64,000 bases of DNA from Dyella sp. BiH032 (GCF_031954525.1 NZ_CP134867.1:2790001-2854000); one strand, 5' to 3'. Counted from the first letter of the stretch, positions 51,432 through 63,106 are shown. The notes: a model not told the origin generated them from the sequence alone. A program made the numbers and translations.

Positions 51432-53836
51432 AGGTCGGCCAATAGAGCGAGCACGTCGCGGCCGAGCTCCTTCATGGAACGGGCGGCCGTCTCGTCGGAG
51501 GCCAGCACCGGCCCCACGCAGGCCGGGCAGCCCAGCCGGCAATCGCAGCGTTCGATCAGCTCGCGCGCACGGTCCACCAGTTCGGCGCGCCGCTCGAACA
51601 GCGGGGCGCTCAGGCCGACGCCGCCGGGAAAGGCATCGTAGAGATAGAGCGTCGGGATGAACGGTGCGTTCGGGTCCTGCGTCTCCTCGCCCCAGCCGTG
51701 ATGGACGCGCGCATGCCCGGTGCTGTCCGGCGTGGCGAACCAGGCGCCGTCGCCGCTGCCCACCGCCTTCTGCAGATCGCGCCCCTCGGCCATCACGGCC
51801 ACCGTGGCGACGGTATGCAAGGCCGTTGCGGCAGCGAGAAAGCCATCGAGGGTGTCCTGGCGCCGCTCGAAGGCCTGGTCGAGCGTGCGTTGCGCGAGCG
51901 CCCACCACACCGCGGTCGTATGGAGTTCGCTGTCCGGCAGGTTGACGTTGCCGTAGCCGATGTTCTCGTGCGTGTAGTATCGGATCTTCTTGTAGCCCGC
52001 GACGCGGCGCACCACGTGCACCTCGCCGTGCAGGCACTCGCCCCGGCCGGAAGGCGTGCCGTCGAACCGGTCCAGCACCTTGAGCCTGGTGTAGTCGATG
52101 GCGTCCGTGTAGTAATCGACCTCGGTGCGCGTGACGTAGGCCTTGCGTCCCGTCCAGTCCAAGCGCTCGACCTGATAGGGCACTGACTGCACCATGTGGA
52201 TGGCCCCTTCGTAGAGCGTGAGTGGCGCCGTGCTGTAGTCCACTTCCGCGATGATGGTCTGGCGCCCGCCGGTGCGGTCGACCACCACGAAGTTGCCCTC
52301 CGCCACCGAGCGCAGCGACACGGCGTTGACCGGGTAGCTGTCGGCAATCCACTCGAAGCGCTCGCTCTCGCGGTGCAGTACGCCCTCCTCGGCGAGCACT
52401 TCCAGCCAGGGCTCCACCAGCTGCCCGCCGAAGGCGTCGCCGGCACGGAACGGCAGTTCGAAAGCTGCGCAGCGGATGTGGTCCAGCAGGATTAGCGGCT
52501 GGTCCTGGGCGATCCGCGCGTGTTCCGGCGAGGCGTCCTGAAAGTACTCCGGATGACGCACCAGATACTGGTCCAGCGGTTCGCTCGACGCCACCAGCAC
52601 GCCCAGCGACGGCTGCTGGCGCCGGCCGGCGCGGCCGAAGCGCTGCCAGGTCGCGGCCACCGAACCGGGGTAGCCGTTGAGGATGGTGACGTCCAGCGCG
52701 CCGATGTCCACGCCCAGCTCCAGCGCCGAGGTGCTGACGATGCCGTCGACGCGCCCTGCCCGCATGTCGCGCTCGGCCTGCCGGCGTTCCGTCGGGAGAT
52801 AGCCGCCGCGATAGGCGCGGATGCGCGGTGGCTTGCGCGGATCGTGGTCGAACACGTCCTTCAGGTATTTCGTCAGCACTTCGACCATCAGCCGGCTCTG
52901 CGCGAACACCAGCGTCTTCAGCCCCGCGCGGATCGCCGTGCGCGCGATGCGGTTGGTCTGGCTGCGCGCGGAGGCGCGCAGGCCCAGGTCGGCGTTGACC
53001 ACCGGCGGATTCCACAGCAGCACATGCTTCGGCCCCGAGGGCGCCCCGCTTTGCAGAATGGGCGTGACCGCTTGTTCGATCAGGGCTTCGGCATGCTCGG
53101 CCGGGTTGCCGATCGTCGCCGAGCACAGGATGAACTGCGGCGACACGCCATAGAACGCGCAGACCCGGCGCAGGCGCCGCAGGACGTTGGCCACGTGGGA
53201 GCCGAACACGCCGCGGTAGGTATGCACTTCGTCGATCACCACGTAGCGCAGGTTCTCGAAGAACTGCGCCCATTTCGTGTGATGCGGCAGGATCGCCTGA
53301 TGCAGCATGTCGGGGTTGCTGACCACTACATCGCCGTGCAGCCGGATCGCCTGGCGCGCGTCGCCGGGCGTGTCGCCGTCGAAGGTGAAAGCGCGCACGC
53401 CGAGGTCGCCGGCCGCGTTGAGTTCCAGCAGCTCGGCCACCTGGTCCTGGGCGAGCGCCTTGGTCGGGAACAGGTAGAGCGCCTTCTTGCCCGCGGCCAT
53501 CACCGAGGTCACCACGGGCAAGGTGAAGCAAAGCGACTTGCCCGAGGCCGTCGGCGTGGCGACCACGATGTGCTCGCCCCTGGCGGTCGCGGCCCAGGCC
53601 TGTCCCTGGTGCGCGTAGAGCTCGGCCACGCCGCGCGAGCGCAGCGCAACGGCCAGCGGTGCCGGCAGGTCGTCGGGCAGCGGTACGTAGCGCCCTTCCC
53701 GCCCTTCCAGCACGAAGTGGCCGGTAACGCGGTCGCCGTAGCGCTGGACCAGTCGCCCGGCCAGTTCGTCGCCGCCCAGCGGCAGCAGTCGGGCATCGTC
53801 TTCGTCCGCGATGGCGGCAGGCAGCGGGGCGCGCAT
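51428..53836 (-). CDS. DEAD/DEAH-box helicase with DUF1998 (YprA/MrfA-like)
   Basis: An 802-residue superfamily 2 helicase. Motif I VVATPTASGKS, motif II VIDEVHTYRG, motif III CSATIGNP, helicase C-terminal motifs (STSALELGVDIGALD, QRFGRAGRR) and C-terminal DUF1998 domain with a four-cysteine zinc motif, CDCRLGCPAC. Layout matches MrfA of B. subtilis. The ATG at 53836 has GGAG upstream; earlier in-frame residues are basic and not conserved-looking. Coupled to the exonuclease gene downstream. Confidence 0.93.
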   Translation of the reverse strand: MRAPLPAAIADEDDARLLPLGGDELAGRLVQRYGDRVTGHFVLEGREGRYVPLPDDLPAPLAVALRSRGVAELYAHQGQAWAATARGEHIVVATPTASGKSLCFTLPVVTSVMAAGKKALYLFPTKALAQDQVAELLELNAAGDLGVRAFTFDGDTPGDARQAIRLHGDVVVSNPDMLHQAILPHHTKWAQFFENLRYVVIDEVHTYRGVFGSHVANVLRRLRRVCAFYGVSPQFILCSATIGNPAEHAEALIEQAVTPILQSGAPSGPKHVLLWNPPVVNADLGLRASARSQTNRIARTAIRAGLKTLVFAQSRLMVEVLTKYLKDVFDHDPRKPPRIRAYRGGYLPTERRQAERDMRAGRVDGIVSTSALELGVDIGALDVTILNGYPGSVAATWQRFGRAGRRQQPSLGVLVASSEPLDQYLVRHPEYFQDASPEHARIAQDQPLILLDHIRCAAFELPFRAGDAFGGQLVEPWLEVLAEEGVLHRESERFEWIADSYPVNAVSLRSVAEGNFVVVDRTGGRQTIIAEVDYSTAPLTLYEGAIHMVQSVPYQVERLDWTGRKAYVTRTEVDYYTDAIDYTRLKVLDRFDGTPSGRGECLHGEVHVVRRVAGYKKIRYYTHENIGYGNVNLPDSELHTTAVWWALAQRTLDQAFERRQDTLDGFLAAATALHTVATVAVMAEGRDLQKAVGSGDGAWFATPDSTGHARVHHGWGEETQDPNAPFIPTLYLYDAFPGGVGLSAPLFERRAELVDRARELIERCDCRLGCPACVGPVLASDETAARSMKELGRDVLALLADL

Positions 53837-54044
53837 GGTCGATCTCCGGGAAAGCCGTCGCATTCGACTGCCCCGCCGTCTCACGGATTGAGACGGGCCG
53901 CCGGCGCGGACACGGCGGTCGCCCACGATGGCCCGAACCGCATGCTCGCCAGTGGCCGTGGCCTTGGCTCAGCCGATCCCACATCACGGCCATGTGCCGC
54001 ATCTCCCGCGATGCGGCAGCGACGGATCGCGGAGCGACGACGCG

Positions 54045-54980
54045 CTAGGCGTCGCGGCTCGCCTCGCGCAACGCGTCCATCATCAGCGCCACGGCGGGCG
54101 ACGGCAGCTTGTGCGCCGGCGTGATCAGGCCGAAATCGTCCATCTCGCACTCCATCGGCAGCGGCAGGATGGCGACCATGCCGTGCGCCGCGTAGTACCG
54201 GGCGACGTCCTGGGCGAGCACCGCGATCATGTCGCTCTGTTCCAGCGCGCGGGTGATGAACAGGAGCGCCGAGGTTTCCACGATGTTCGTCGGCGGCGCC
54301 AGGCTGGCTCTCTGGAACATCAGCTCGAACCGGTGCCGCAGCACGCTTCCGGCCGGCGGCACGATCCACGCGCCGTCCTGCACTTCCGGCAGCGCGAGCG
54401 ACGACCGCCGCAACAGCGGATGCTTCCGGCGCACCACGGCGTGGACGGGCTCGCTGGCCAGCGGCTCATAGTGCAGCTGCAGCTTGTCGTGCTCGGGGAA
54501 CAGCCGCCCGATCACGATGTCGAGCTTGCCCTGCCCCAGCTTCCCCAGGAGCACGTTGCTGGTATCCACGTCGACCACCACGCGCAGGTTGGCATGCCGG
54601 CGCTTGACCGCGGCGACGGCGGTGGGCAGCAGGCTCACGCCGGGCGAGGTGATCGCACCCACCGCGACCTGCCCGAGGCGGCCGGCCTTCAGTGCAGCCA
54701 GTTCCTCCTGGGCCTGGTCGAGACTGCCCAGCACCGCGCGCGCATGGCGGATCAGCGCCTCGCCATACAGGGTCGGCCGCATGCCGCGAGGCATCCGCTC
54801 GAACAAGGACGTCGCCAGGGTTTCCTCCAGCTCGCGGAGCAGCTTGGAGGCGGCCGGCTGGGTGATGCTGAGCGCCGCCGCGGCGCGATGGATGTTGCCC
54901 TCTTCCGCAAGCGCCACCACGAGCAGCAACTGGCGGGTCTTCAGGCGCGTGCGGACGTACCAGGGGCTGGCATCGAGCAT
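54045..54980 (-). CDS. LysR-family regulator (GbpR-like)
   Basis: A 311-residue LysR regulator. HTH: LLLVVALAEEGNIHRAAAALSITQPAASKLLRELEETLATSLFER; effector domain ~95-305. It resembles the GbpR group that controls sugar-binding-protein operons. ATG at 54980 follows GGAGT; an upstream in-frame ATG at 55025 is possible. Divergent from the arabonate dehydratase gene with ~110 bp between starts, and probably its regulator. Confidence 0.9.
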   Translation of the reverse strand: MLDASPWYVRTRLKTRQLLLVVALAEEGNIHRAAAALSITQPAASKLLRELEETLATSLFERMPRGMRPTLYGEALIRHARAVLGSLDQAQEELAALKAGRLGQVAVGAITSPGVSLLPTAVAAVKRRHANLRVVVDVDTSNVLLGKLGQGKLDIVIGRLFPEHDKLQLHYEPLASEPVHAVVRRKHPLLRRSSLALPEVQDGAWIVPPAGSVLRHRFELMFQRASLAPPTNIVETSALLFITRALEQSDMIAVLAQDVARYYAAHGMVAILPLPMECEMDDFGLITPAHKLPSPAVALMMDALREASRDA

Positions 54981-55091
54981 GGGGACTCCGGGATCGATAT
55001 CGGAATGGATATCTGAAGCATCCAATTTGTCATTGGTAGGTTATCAGTCCTATTCCTAGACTGCAGCCCGTCCCCGCGAAGCGATGGAACC
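54981..55091. promoter_or_regulatory. Divergent promoter of LysR regulator and pentose operon
   Basis: AT-richer than the surroundings. TTGTCA (55028-55033) could be a -35 for the dehydratase gene with a weak TATTCC (55052-55057) 18 bases on; TAGG...CCTA half-sites flank TTATCAGT. A LysR-type site is expected here but none is certain. Confidence 0.35.
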
Positions 55092-56843
55092 ATGTCGGCA
55101 AGCAAACCCCGGTTGCGGTCCCGCCAATGGTTCGGCACCACGGACAAGAACGGCTTCATGTATCGAAGCTGGATGAAGAACCAGGGCATCCCCGACCACG
55201 AGTTCGACGGCAGGCCGATCATCGGCATCTGCAATACCTGGTCGGAACTGACGCCCTGCAACGCGCACTTCCGCAAGCTGGCCGAGCACGTCAAGCGCGG
55301 CATCTATGAGGCGGGCGGCTTTCCGGTCGAATTCCCGGTGTTCTCCAGCGGCGAATCGAACCTGCGCCCCACCGCGATGCTGACGCGCAACCTCGCCTCG
55401 ATGGACGTCGAGGAAGCGATCCGCGGCAACCCGATCGACGCGGTCGTGCTGCTGTGCGGCTGCGACAAGACCACCCCGGCGCTGCTGATGGGCGCGGCGA
55501 GCGTCGATGTGCCGACCATCGTGGTGACCGGCGGCCCCATGCTCAACGGCAAGCTGGAAGGCAAGGACATCGGCTCGGGCACGGTGGTGTGGCGCCTGCA
55601 CGAGGCGCTCAAGGCCGGCGAAATCGACCTGCACCGTTTCCTTTCCGCCGAGGCGGGCATGTCGCGCTCGGCCGGCACCTGCAACACCATGGGCACGGCG
55701 TCGACCATGGCCTGCATGGCCGAATCGCTGGGCGTGTCCCTGCCGCACAACGCTGCCATTCCCGCGGTCGACGCCCGGCGCTATGTGCTCGCCCACATGT
55801 CGGGCATCCGCATCGTACAGATGGCGCTGGAGGACCTGCGGTTGTCGAAAGTCCTCACCCGCGAAGCATTCGAGAACGCCATCTGCACCAATGCCGCCAT
55901 CGGCGGCTCGACCAATGCCGTGATCCACCTGAAGGCCATCGCCGGCCGGCTCGGCGTGCCGCTCGGCCTGGAAGACTGGACACGCATCGGCCGCAACATC
56001 CCCACCCTCGTCGACCTGCAGCCCTCGGGCCGCTTCCTGATGGAAGAGTTCTATTACGCGGGCGGCCTGCCGGCGGTGCTGCGCCGGCTCGGCGAGGCGA
56101 AGCTGCTGCCGCATCCGGACGCGCCGACGGTCAACGGCAAATCGGTCTGGGAGAACGTCAGCGAGGCGCCGATCTACGACGACGAGGTGATCCGCCCGAT
56201 CGGCCGGCCGCTGCTGGCCGACGGGGGCATCCGCATCCTGCGCGGCAACCTCGCGCCGAATGGGGCGGTGCTCAAGCCGTCGGCGGCCACGCCCGAGCTG
56301 CTCAAGCATCGCGGCCGTGCCGTCGTGTTCGAAAGCTTCGAGCATTACAAGGAGCGGATCGGCGACGAATCGCTCGACGTCGACAAGGACTCGATCCTGG
56401 TCCTGAAGAACTGCGGCCCGCGCGGCTATCCCGGCATGGCCGAGGTCGGCAACATGGGCCTTCCGCCCAAGCTGCTGCGCCAGGGCGTAAAGGACATGGT
56501 GCGCATCTCCGACGCGCGCATGAGCGGCACGGCGTACGGCACCGTGGTACTGCACGTGGCGCCGGAAGCGGCGGCCGGCGGCCCGCTGGCCGCGGTGCGC
56601 AACGGCGACTGGATCGAGCTCGACTGCGAAGCTGGACGCCTGCATCTCGACATCGACGACGAAGAACTCGCGCGCCGCCTGAGCGAACTCGACCCGGCTG
56701 CCGCGCCCGGCGTGGCCGAACAGCTGGGCAAAGGCGGCTACGCACGCCTCTACGTCGACCACGTGCTGCAGGCCGACCAGGGTTGCGATCTCGACTTTCT
56801 CGTAGGAACGCGCGGTGCCGACGTGCCGCGCCATTCGCATTGA
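55092..56843 (+). CDS. L-arabonate dehydratase (IlvD/Edd family)
   Basis: A 583-residue IlvD/Edd dehydratase of the sugar-acid subgroup. Conserved cysteines for the [2Fe-2S] cluster are seen in [23 protein letters not shown] and [11 protein letters not shown], and the active-site Ser region in [13 protein letters not shown]. It would convert L-arabonate to 2-keto-3-deoxy-L-arabonate. Closely related enzymes act on xylonate or fuconate, but the adjacent keto-deoxyarabonate dehydratase and AraFGH-like transporter favour arabonate. First gene of the operon. Confidence 0.88.
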   Translation: MSASKPRLRSRQWFGTTDKNGFMYRSWMKNQGIPDHEFDGRPIIGICNTWSELTPCNAHFRKLAEHVKRGIYEAGGFPVEFPVFSSGESNLRPTAMLTRNLASMDVEEAIRGNPIDAVVLLCGCDKTTPALLMGAASVDVPTIVVTGGPMLNGKLEGKDIGSGTVVWRLHEALKAGEIDLHRFLSAEAGMSRSAGTCNTMGTASTMACMAESLGVSLPHNAAIPAVDARRYVLAHMSGIRIVQMALEDLRLSKVLTREAFENAICTNAAIGGSTNAVIHLKAIAGRLGVPLGLEDWTRIGRNIPTLVDLQPSGRFLMEEFYYAGGLPAVLRRLGEAKLLPHPDAPTVNGKSVWENVSEAPIYDDEVIRPIGRPLLADGGIRILRGNLAPNGAVLKPSAATPELLKHRGRAVVFESFEHYKERIGDESLDVDKDSILVLKNCGPRGYPGMAEVGNMGLPPKLLRQGVKDMVRISDARMSGTAYGTVVLHVAPEAAAGGPLAAVRNGDWIELDCEAGRLHLDIDDEELARRLSELDPAAAPGVAEQLGKGGYARLYVDHVLQADQGCDLDFLVGTRGADVPRHSH

Positions 56844-56853
56844 AGGCGCCGGG

Positions 56854-58485
56854 ATGACGACAGCGCTCACCGGCGAATTGCTGATCGATGGCCGCGCCTG
56901 GCGCGGCACGGGAACCGCCTTCCACGCGTTCGATGCGGCGAGCCACCAGCCCATCGCGCAACCGGTGTTCCATGGTGCGTCGCCGGCCGACGTCGATCGC
57001 GCCTGCACCTTGGCGGACGAGGCCTTCGACGGCTATCGCGCCCTGTCGCTGGAACAGCGCGCGGCCTTCCTCGACGACTGCGCCGCGCGCATCGAGGCGC
57101 TGGGCGAGGTGCTGATCGAGCGCGCGGTGGCGGAAACAGGCCTGCCGCGCGCGCGGCTCGAAGGCGAGCGCGTGCGCACCGCCGGCCAGCTCCGCATGTT
57201 CGCGGCGCTCGTCAGGAGCGGCGACGCTCTCGACGTGCGCATCGAGCCCGCCCTGCCCGCGCGCCAGCCGCCGCGGACCGATCTGCGCTTCTGGCGCATC
57301 GGAATGGGCCCGGTCGCAGTGTTCGGCGCGAGCAATTTTCCGTTGGCGTTCTCGGTGGCCGGCGGCGACACCGCATCCGCGCTGGCGGCCGGATGCCCCG
57401 TGGTGGTGAAGGCGCATCCGGCGCATCCGGGCACGTCGGAGCTGGTGGGACGCGCCATCCAGCAGGCCGTAGCCGCGGCCGGTCTTCCGGCCGGCGTCTT
57501 CGCGCTGCTGTTCGACGCCGGCCACGAAGTGGGTGCAGCGCTGGTCGGCCATCCGGCGATCCGCGCCGCGGGCTTCACCGGTTCGCGCGCCGGCGGGCTC
57601 GCGCTGGCCCGTCTCGCGGCGGCGCGCAAGGAACCGATTCCGGTCTATGCGGAAATGAGCAGCGTGAATCCGAACGTGCTGTTGCCGGCCGCACTGGCGT
57701 CGCGCAGCGAAAGCCTGGCGCGTGACTTCGCGGCATCGGCGACGCTCGGCCACGGGCAGTTCTGTACCAATCCCGGCCTGATGCTCGGCCTCGCGGGCGA
57801 AGGCTTCGAAGCCTTCGCCGCTCATGCCGCGCACGAGTTCAACGCCAGGCCGGCGGGCGTGATGCTCACCGACGGCATCCTTGGTGCCTACGAACGCGGC
57901 ATCGAACGGCTCGCGCGCCACCCGCAGGTGGCCGTGCTCGCGCGTGGCGAAGCCATGGCCGGACGCGGCCGCGCGGCGCTGCTGCGCGTGCACGCCGCCG
58001 CACTGGCCGCCGACGGCTCGCTGGGCGAGGAAGTGTTCGGCCCGAGCAGCCTGCTGGTCGAATGCGCTGACATCGCCGAACTGCTCGCGGTGCTGCGCAG
58101 GCTGGAAGGCCAGCTGACGATCACGCTCCACATGGAGCCGGCCGACATCGAGCTCGCACGCCCCCTGCTGCCCCTGCTCGAACGCAAGGCGGGCCGCCTC
58201 CTGGTGAATGGGTTTCCGACGGGCGTCGAGGTCTGCGACGCCATGGTCCATGGCGGCCCGTTCCCGGCGACCTCGGACGGGCGCAGCACCTCCGTGGGCA
58301 CTGCCGCGATCGAGCGCTTCCTGCGCCCGGTCTGCTACCAGAACTTCCCCGACGAGCTGTTGCCGACGGCGCTGCGCGAAGGCAATCCGTTACACCTCAG
58401 GCGCCGCTTTGCGGGCCGTTCCGAACAGATGGATGCGGCGACCGCGCACGACGCAGCCGACAACGGAGGACAAGGAGCCGGATGA
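56854..58485 (+). CDS. Alpha-ketoglutarate semialdehyde dehydrogenase
   Basis: A 543-residue NADP-type aldehyde dehydrogenase similar to the family that makes 2-oxoglutarate from its semialdehyde. Catalytic Glu in [15 protein letters not shown], catalytic Cys in [14 protein letters not shown], and the cofactor loop [40 protein letters not shown]. The ATG at 56854 lies ten bases after the previous stop; the ATGA at its end overlaps the next gene. Last catalytic step of the pathway. Confidence 0.9.
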   Translation: MTTALTGELLIDGRAWRGTGTAFHAFDAASHQPIAQPVFHGASPADVDRACTLADEAFDGYRALSLEQRAAFLDDCAARIEALGEVLIERAVAETGLPRARLEGERVRTAGQLRMFAALVRSGDALDVRIEPALPARQPPRTDLRFWRIGMGPVAVFGASNFPLAFSVAGGDTASALAAGCPVVVKAHPAHPGTSELVGRAIQQAVAAAGLPAGVFALLFDAGHEVGAALVGHPAIRAAGFTGSRAGGLALARLAAARKEPIPVYAEMSSVNPNVLLPAALASRSESLARDFAASATLGHGQFCTNPGLMLGLAGEGFEAFAAHAAHEFNARPAGVMLTDGILGAYERGIERLARHPQVAVLARGEAMAGRGRAALLRVHAAALAADGSLGEEVFGPSSLLVECADIAELLAVLRRLEGQLTITLHMEPADIELARPLLPLLERKAGRLLVNGFPTGVEVCDAMVHGGPFPATSDGRSTSVGTAAIERFLRPVCYQNFPDELLPTALREGNPLHLRRRFAGRSEQMDAATAHDAADNGGQGAG

Positions 58486-59423
58486 GCACCACCCAGCAAG
58501 GGCCCCGCCCGCCCCGTTACCGCGGCATCTTCCCCGTGGTGCCGACCACGTTCACCGAGACGGGCGAGCTGGATCTCGCCAGCCAGAAGCGCGCGGTCGA
58601 TTTCATGATCGACGCCGGCTCGGACGGGCTGTGCATCCTGGCGAATTTCTCCGAGCAGTTCGCGCTGTCCGACGACGAGCGCGACCTCATCACCCGCACC
58701 GTGATCGAACATGTGGCCGGTCGCGTCCCGGTCATCGTCACCACGACCCACTACGGCACCACCGTCTGTGCCGCACGCAGCCGGCGGGCGCAGGAACTGG
58801 GCGCGTCCATGGTCATGCTGATGCCGCCCTATCACGGCGCCACCTTCCGTGTGCCCGAGGCGCAGATCTATGAGTTCTATGCCCGCGTCTCCGACGCCAT
58901 CGGCATCCCGATCATGATCCAGGACGCACCGGCCAGTGGCACCGTGCTTTCGGCGCCGTTCCTCGCGCGCATGGCGCTGGAGATCGAGCAGGTCGCCTAC
59001 TTCAAGATCGAAACACCGCGCGCAGCCGACAAGTTGCGTGAGTTGATCCGCCTGGCCGGCGACGCTGCGGAAGGCCCCTGGGACGGTGAGGAAGCAATCA
59101 CGCTGCTGGCCGACCTCAACGCCGGCGCCACCGGCTCGATGACAGGCGGCGGTTTTCCCGACGGCATCCGCCCGATCATCGAGGCGCACCGCGAAGGCCG
59201 CTTCGACGAAGCCTTCGCGCACTACCAGCGGTGGCTGCCGCTGATCAATCACGAGAACCGCCAGGCCGGCCTGCTCGCCTGCAAGGCGCTGATGAAGGAA
59301 GGCGGCGTGATCGCTTGCGGGCTGCCGCGCCATCCGCTGCCGCCGATGTCGCCGCATGCGCGCGCCGAGCTGATCGAGATCGCGCGACGGCTGGATCCAC
59401 TCGTCCTGCGCTGGGGAAAGTGA
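58482..59423 (+). CDS. L-2-keto-3-deoxyarabonate dehydratase (DHDPS superfamily)
   Basis: A 313-residue class I aldolase-fold enzyme. [37 protein letters not shown], the Schiff-base Lys in [10 protein letters not shown], and [14 protein letters not shown]. The IMIQDAP segment replaces the usual Tyr motif of dihydrodipicolinate synthase, as expected for ketodeoxyarabonate dehydratases. It would yield 2-oxoglutarate semialdehyde. Overlaps the upstream dehydrogenase gene by four bases. Confidence 0.88.
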   Translation: MSTTQQGPRPPRYRGIFPVVPTTFTETGELDLASQKRAVDFMIDAGSDGLCILANFSEQFALSDDERDLITRTVIEHVAGRVPVIVTTTHYGTTVCAARSRRAQELGASMVMLMPPYHGATFRVPEAQIYEFYARVSDAIGIPIMIQDAPASGTVLSAPFLARMALEIEQVAYFKIETPRAADKLRELIRLAGDAAEGPWDGEEAITLLADLNAGATGSMTGGGFPDGIRPIIEAHREGRFDEAFAHYQRWLPLINHENRQAGLLACKALMKEGGVIACGLPRHPLPPMSPHARAELIEIARRLDPLVLRWGK

Positions 59424-59564
59424 CGCCATGAACGCCCCGGCGCCGCGCACGCGCATGCCCCCCAACCTGCCGCCGTGCCGCGTTCCCCGCCATGCAAGCG
59501 AAACGCGGCACGCAGATGCCGATGGCTTCGATACGGCCGTCGCCCCACTTGAGGAGACCGTGGC

Positions 59565-60563
59565 ATGACCTGCCCTGACCACCGCCGCATGCTTCGCGTC
59601 CTTGCCGCCGCCTGCCTCGCCTGGGTCGGCACCACTGTCCTGCACGCCGAAGCGCCGGTGAAGATCGGCTTCCTGGTGAAGATGCCGGAGCAGGCATGGT
59701 TCATCAACGAACAGAAAGCAGCCGCGGAAGCCGGCAAGAAGGAAGGCTTCACCGTGGTGAACATCGGCACGCCGGATGGCGAGAAGGTGCTGGCCGCCAT
59801 CGACAACCTCGGCGCACAAGGCGCGCAAGGCTTCGTGATCTGTCCGCCCGACGTGCGGCTCGGGCCGGCGATCCGGGCGCGGGCAAAGCAATACGACATG
59901 AAGTTCGTCACCGTGGACGACCAGCTGGTCGACGGCGCCGGCAAGCCGCTCGCGGGCGTGCCGCACCTGGGCATGTCGGCGTTCAAGATCGGTAACCAGG
60001 TCGGCCAGGCCATTGCCGACGAAATGAAGCGGCGCGGCTGGAAACCGGAGGAAGTGGGCGCGCTGCGCATCACCAACTATCAGTTGCCGACGGCGAAGCA
60101 ACGTACCGACGGCGCCACCCAGACGCTGCTGGCCCAGGGTTTCAAGCCAGATCGCATCTTCGACGCGCCGCAGCGCAGCACCGACGACGAAGGCGGCTTC
60201 AACGCCGCCTCGCCCGTGCTCGCGCGCCACCCGGACATCAAGAAATGGGTGATCTACGCGCTCAACGAAGAGACAGTGCTCGGCGCCGTGCGCGCCACCG
60301 AGCAGCTGCGCCTGCCGGCGGCGGACGTCATCGGCGTGGGCATCAACGGCGCCGGCGAGGCTTTCGCCGAATTCCAGAAGACGCAGCCGACCGGCTTCTA
60401 CGGCACCATCGCGGTCAGTTCGCCCAATCACGGCAGGCAGAGCGCGCGCAACCTGGTGAACTGGATTCGCACGGGCCAGGAGCCGCCGGCCGACACGCAG
60501 ACCGCCGGTACGCTGATGACGCGGAGCAACTGGCAGGCCGTGCGCGCCGAGCTGGGCATCTGA
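59565..60563 (+). CDS. Sugar ABC transporter substrate-binding protein (AraF-like)
   Basis: A 332-residue periplasmic binding protein with signal peptide ([21 protein letters not shown]). [34 protein letters not shown] and [37 protein letters not shown] match arabinose-binding AraF; the late [34 protein letters not shown] is also typical. GAGGAG precedes the ATG. Followed by AraG- and AraH-like genes. Confidence 0.92.
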   Translation: MTCPDHRRMLRVLAAACLAWVGTTVLHAEAPVKIGFLVKMPEQAWFINEQKAAAEAGKKEGFTVVNIGTPDGEKVLAAIDNLGAQGAQGFVICPPDVRLGPAIRARAKQYDMKFVTVDDQLVDGAGKPLAGVPHLGMSAFKIGNQVGQAIADEMKRRGWKPEEVGALRITNYQLPTAKQRTDGATQTLLAQGFKPDRIFDAPQRSTDDEGGFNAASPVLARHPDIKKWVIYALNEETVLGAVRATEQLRLPAADVIGVGINGAGEAFAEFQKTQPTGFYGTIAVSSPNHGRQSARNLVNWIRTGQEPPADTQTAGTLMTRSNWQAVRAELGI

Positions 60564-60567
60564 GCCG

Positions 60568-62082
60568 GTGACGGACGCGGTGGAAAGCGCGGCACGGCCG
60601 GCCTGCCTGGAACTCGACGGCATCACCGTGACCTTCCCGGGCGTGCGTGCGCTGGACCGCGTGTCGCTGGCGGTGCGCGCCGGTGAAGTGCACGGCCTGA
60701 TGGGCGAGAACGGTGCGGGGAAGTCCACGCTGCTGAAGGTGCTTTCGGGCGTGAACTCGCCGCAGGAAGGCAGCTTGCGCCTCGATGGCGCGGCCCGGCG
60801 TTTCGCCGGGCCGCGCGCCGCCATCGATGCCGGCATCGCGATCATCTACCAGGAGCTGCACCTCGCGCCGGAACTGACGGTGGCCGAAAACCTCATGCTC
60901 GGCCAGCTGCCCCATCGCCTCGGCGTGCTCGACGGGCGCGCGCTGATCCGGCGCGCGGCGGAAGCGTTGCAGCGCCTGGGCGAGCCGATCGATCCGCGAA
61001 CGCCGGTGAAGCGGCTGTCCATCGGGCAGCGGCAAATGATCGAGATCGGCAAGGCGCTGATGCGCGATGCGCGCGTGATCGCCTTCGACGAGCCGACCAG
61101 TTCCCTGTCCGCGCGCGAGACCGATAACCTCTTCCGCATCATCAGGCAGCTGCGCGACGACGGCCGCGCGATCATCTACGTTACGCATCGCATGGACGAG
61201 GTCGACGCGCTGTGCGACCGCGTCACGGTATTCCGCGATGGCAAGCGCATCGAGACGTTCGACGCGGCGAAGGGGCTGGACCGCGGCCGCCTGATCACGG
61301 CGATGGTGGGCCGCCCGATCGAGGACGTCTACGGCTATCGCCCCCGCCCGGCAGGCGAGGTGCTTATCGAGGCGAAGGGACTGATGGGGCCTGGGTTGGC
61401 GGAGCCCGCCTCGTTTGCGGCGCGGCGCGGCGAGATCGTGGGTTTCTTCGGCCTGGTAGGCGCGGGCCGCTCCGAATTGATGAAACTGCTCTACGGTGCT
61501 TCGCGCGCCAGCGCCGGTCACATCGAGCTGCGCGGGAAGCGCGTTCGCTTCGCCAGTCCGCGCGACGCCGTGCGCGCGGGCATCGCGCTATGTCCGGAGG
61601 ATCGCAAGCAGGAAGGCATCGTGGCGAACGCCTCGGTGGCCGACAACCTCAACCTGAGCGCACGCCGGCATCTCTGCCGCGGCGGCTTGCTGCTCGACCG
61701 GCATCGCGAACGCGCACTGGCGCAGGACTATATCCGCCGCCTCGCGATCAGGCCGCACGACGACCGCGTCGCCATCGGCACACTGTCCGGCGGCAATCAG
61801 CAGAAAGTGATCCTGTCCCGCTGGCTGGCCGAGCGCATCGAGGTGTTCTTGATGGACGAACCGACACGGGGCATCGACGTCGGCGCGCGCGCCGACATCT
61901 ATCGCCGGCTTTACGAACTGGCCGAGGCCGGACAGACGGTGCTGCTGGTATCGAGCGACCTGGCCGAAGTCATGGGTGTCGCGGACCGCATCGTCGTGAT
62001 GCGCGAGGGGCGCCTGGTGGGCGACGTGGCGAGAGCCGACGCCACGGCCGACGAACTGATCAGATGGGCGCTACCGCGCTGA
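60568..62082 (+). CDS. Sugar ABC transporter ATP-binding protein (AraG-like)
   Basis: A 504-residue tandem ATPase. First half: Walker [10 protein letters not shown], signature LSIGQRQM, Walker B IAFDEPTS. Second half: [17 protein letters not shown] and [11 protein letters not shown]. Typical of monosaccharide importers. It starts at a GTG five bases after the previous stop, so it is coupled. Powers uptake with the AraF-like and AraH-like partners. Confidence 0.94.
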   Translation: MTDAVESAARPACLELDGITVTFPGVRALDRVSLAVRAGEVHGLMGENGAGKSTLLKVLSGVNSPQEGSLRLDGAARRFAGPRAAIDAGIAIIYQELHLAPELTVAENLMLGQLPHRLGVLDGRALIRRAAEALQRLGEPIDPRTPVKRLSIGQRQMIEIGKALMRDARVIAFDEPTSSLSARETDNLFRIIRQLRDDGRAIIYVTHRMDEVDALCDRVTVFRDGKRIETFDAAKGLDRGRLITAMVGRPIEDVYGYRPRPAGEVLIEAKGLMGPGLAEPASFAARRGEIVGFFGLVGAGRSELMKLLYGASRASAGHIELRGKRVRFASPRDAVRAGIALCPEDRKQEGIVANASVADNLNLSARRHLCRGGLLLDRHRERALAQDYIRRLAIRPHDDRVAIGTLSGGNQQKVILSRWLAERIEVFLMDEPTRGIDVGARADIYRRLYELAEAGQTVLLVSSDLAEVMGVADRIVVMREGRLVGDVARADATADELIRWALPR

Positions 62083-62101
62083 GGCATCGAGGCGAACCGG
62101 A

Positions 62102-63106
62102 ATGAACCAAGCCATGCGACCCGAGCCAACCCAGCCACCCGCGGAAACCGCACCTTCGCTCCCTCGCGCCTTTGTCGAGGGGCTGCTTCGCCGCTCGGGC
62201 ATCGTGCTGGTGTTCGTGCTGCTGTTCGCTGCGCTCGCCACGACGGTTCCCGGCTTTCTCAGCGGAAGGAACATCCAGGGCCTGCTGCTCTCCGTCACGC
62301 TGATCGGCACGATCGCTACCACCATGATGTTCGTGCTTGCCCTGGGCGAAGTCGATCTGTCGGTCGCCTCCATCGTCGCCTTTGCCGGCGTGGTGGCGTC
62401 CACCGTCATCACGCAGTCGCACAGCGTGGCGCTGGGCATCGGCGCCGGCATCCTGGCCGGCGGCGCGGTCGGGCTGGTCAATGGCGTGCTGGTCGCGCGG
62501 TTCAAGGTCAACTCATTGATCGCCACGCTCGCCATGATGGAGGTGGTACGCGGACTGGCCTACCTCACCTCGAACGGCGACGCGGTGATGATCGCCGAGG
62601 AAAGTTTCTTCGAGCTTGGCAGCGGAGCGTTCCTCGGCATCTCGTATCCGATCTGGAGCAATATCGCCGCGTTCGCGCTCTTCGGCTTCCTGTTGAACCG
62701 GACGGTGTTCGGCAAACACGTGCTCGCGGTTGGCGGCAACAGCGAGGCGGCAGCCTTGGCCGGACTTCCGGTGACGCGGATCAAGATCCTGGTGTTCGCG
62801 CTGCAGGGGCTGGTGACCGGTTTCGCCGGCGTGATGCTCGCTTCCCGGATGAGCCTCGGCGACCCGAAGACGTCGGTGGGGCTGGAGCTAGGCGTGATCT
62901 CCGCCTGCGTGCTGGGCGGCGTCTCGCTCACCGGCGGCGTGGCGACCATGTCGGGTGTGCTGGTGGGCGTTCTCATCATGGGCTCGGTGCAGAACGCGAT
63001 GAGCCTGTTGAACGTGCCGACGTTCTATCAATATCTGATCCGCGGCGGCATCCTGCTGCTGGCCGTCATGTTCGACCAGTTCCGGCGCCGCCGGCGCGCG
63101 GGCTGA
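62102..63106 (+). CDS. Sugar ABC transporter permease (AraH-like)
   Basis: A 334-residue integral membrane protein of the BPD_transp_2 family with about eight to ten helices (GIVLVFVLLFAALATTVPGFLSGRN, LALGEVDLSVASIVAFAGVVAS, TGFAGVMLASRM and others). ALGEVDLSVASIVAFAG and GGNSEAAALAGLPVTRIKILVF are family signatures. Nineteen bases after the ATPase gene. Confidence 0.93.
   Translation: MNQAMRPEPTQPPAETAPSLPRAFVEGLLRRSGIVLVFVLLFAALATTVPGFLSGRNIQGLLLSVTLIGTIATTMMFVLALGEVDLSVASIVAFAGVVASTVITQSHSVALGIGAGILAGGAVGLVNGVLVARFKVNSLIATLAMMEVVRGLAYLTSNGDAVMIAEESFFELGSGAFLGISYPIWSNIAAFALFGFLLNRTVFGKHVLAVGGNSEAAALAGLPVTRIKILVFALQGLVTGFAGVMLASRMSLGDPKTSVGLELGVISACVLGGVSLTGGVATMSGVLVGVLIMGSVQNAMSLLNVPTFYQYLIRGGILLLAVMFDQFRRRRRAG

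Noticed and set aside
59428..59568. 46-codon open frame between the dehydratase and the binding-protein gene, ending in an ATGA overlap with it
   Set aside because: Pro/Arg-rich, no ribosome binding site and no recognisable family. It could be a leader peptide, but nothing beyond the overlap supports this.
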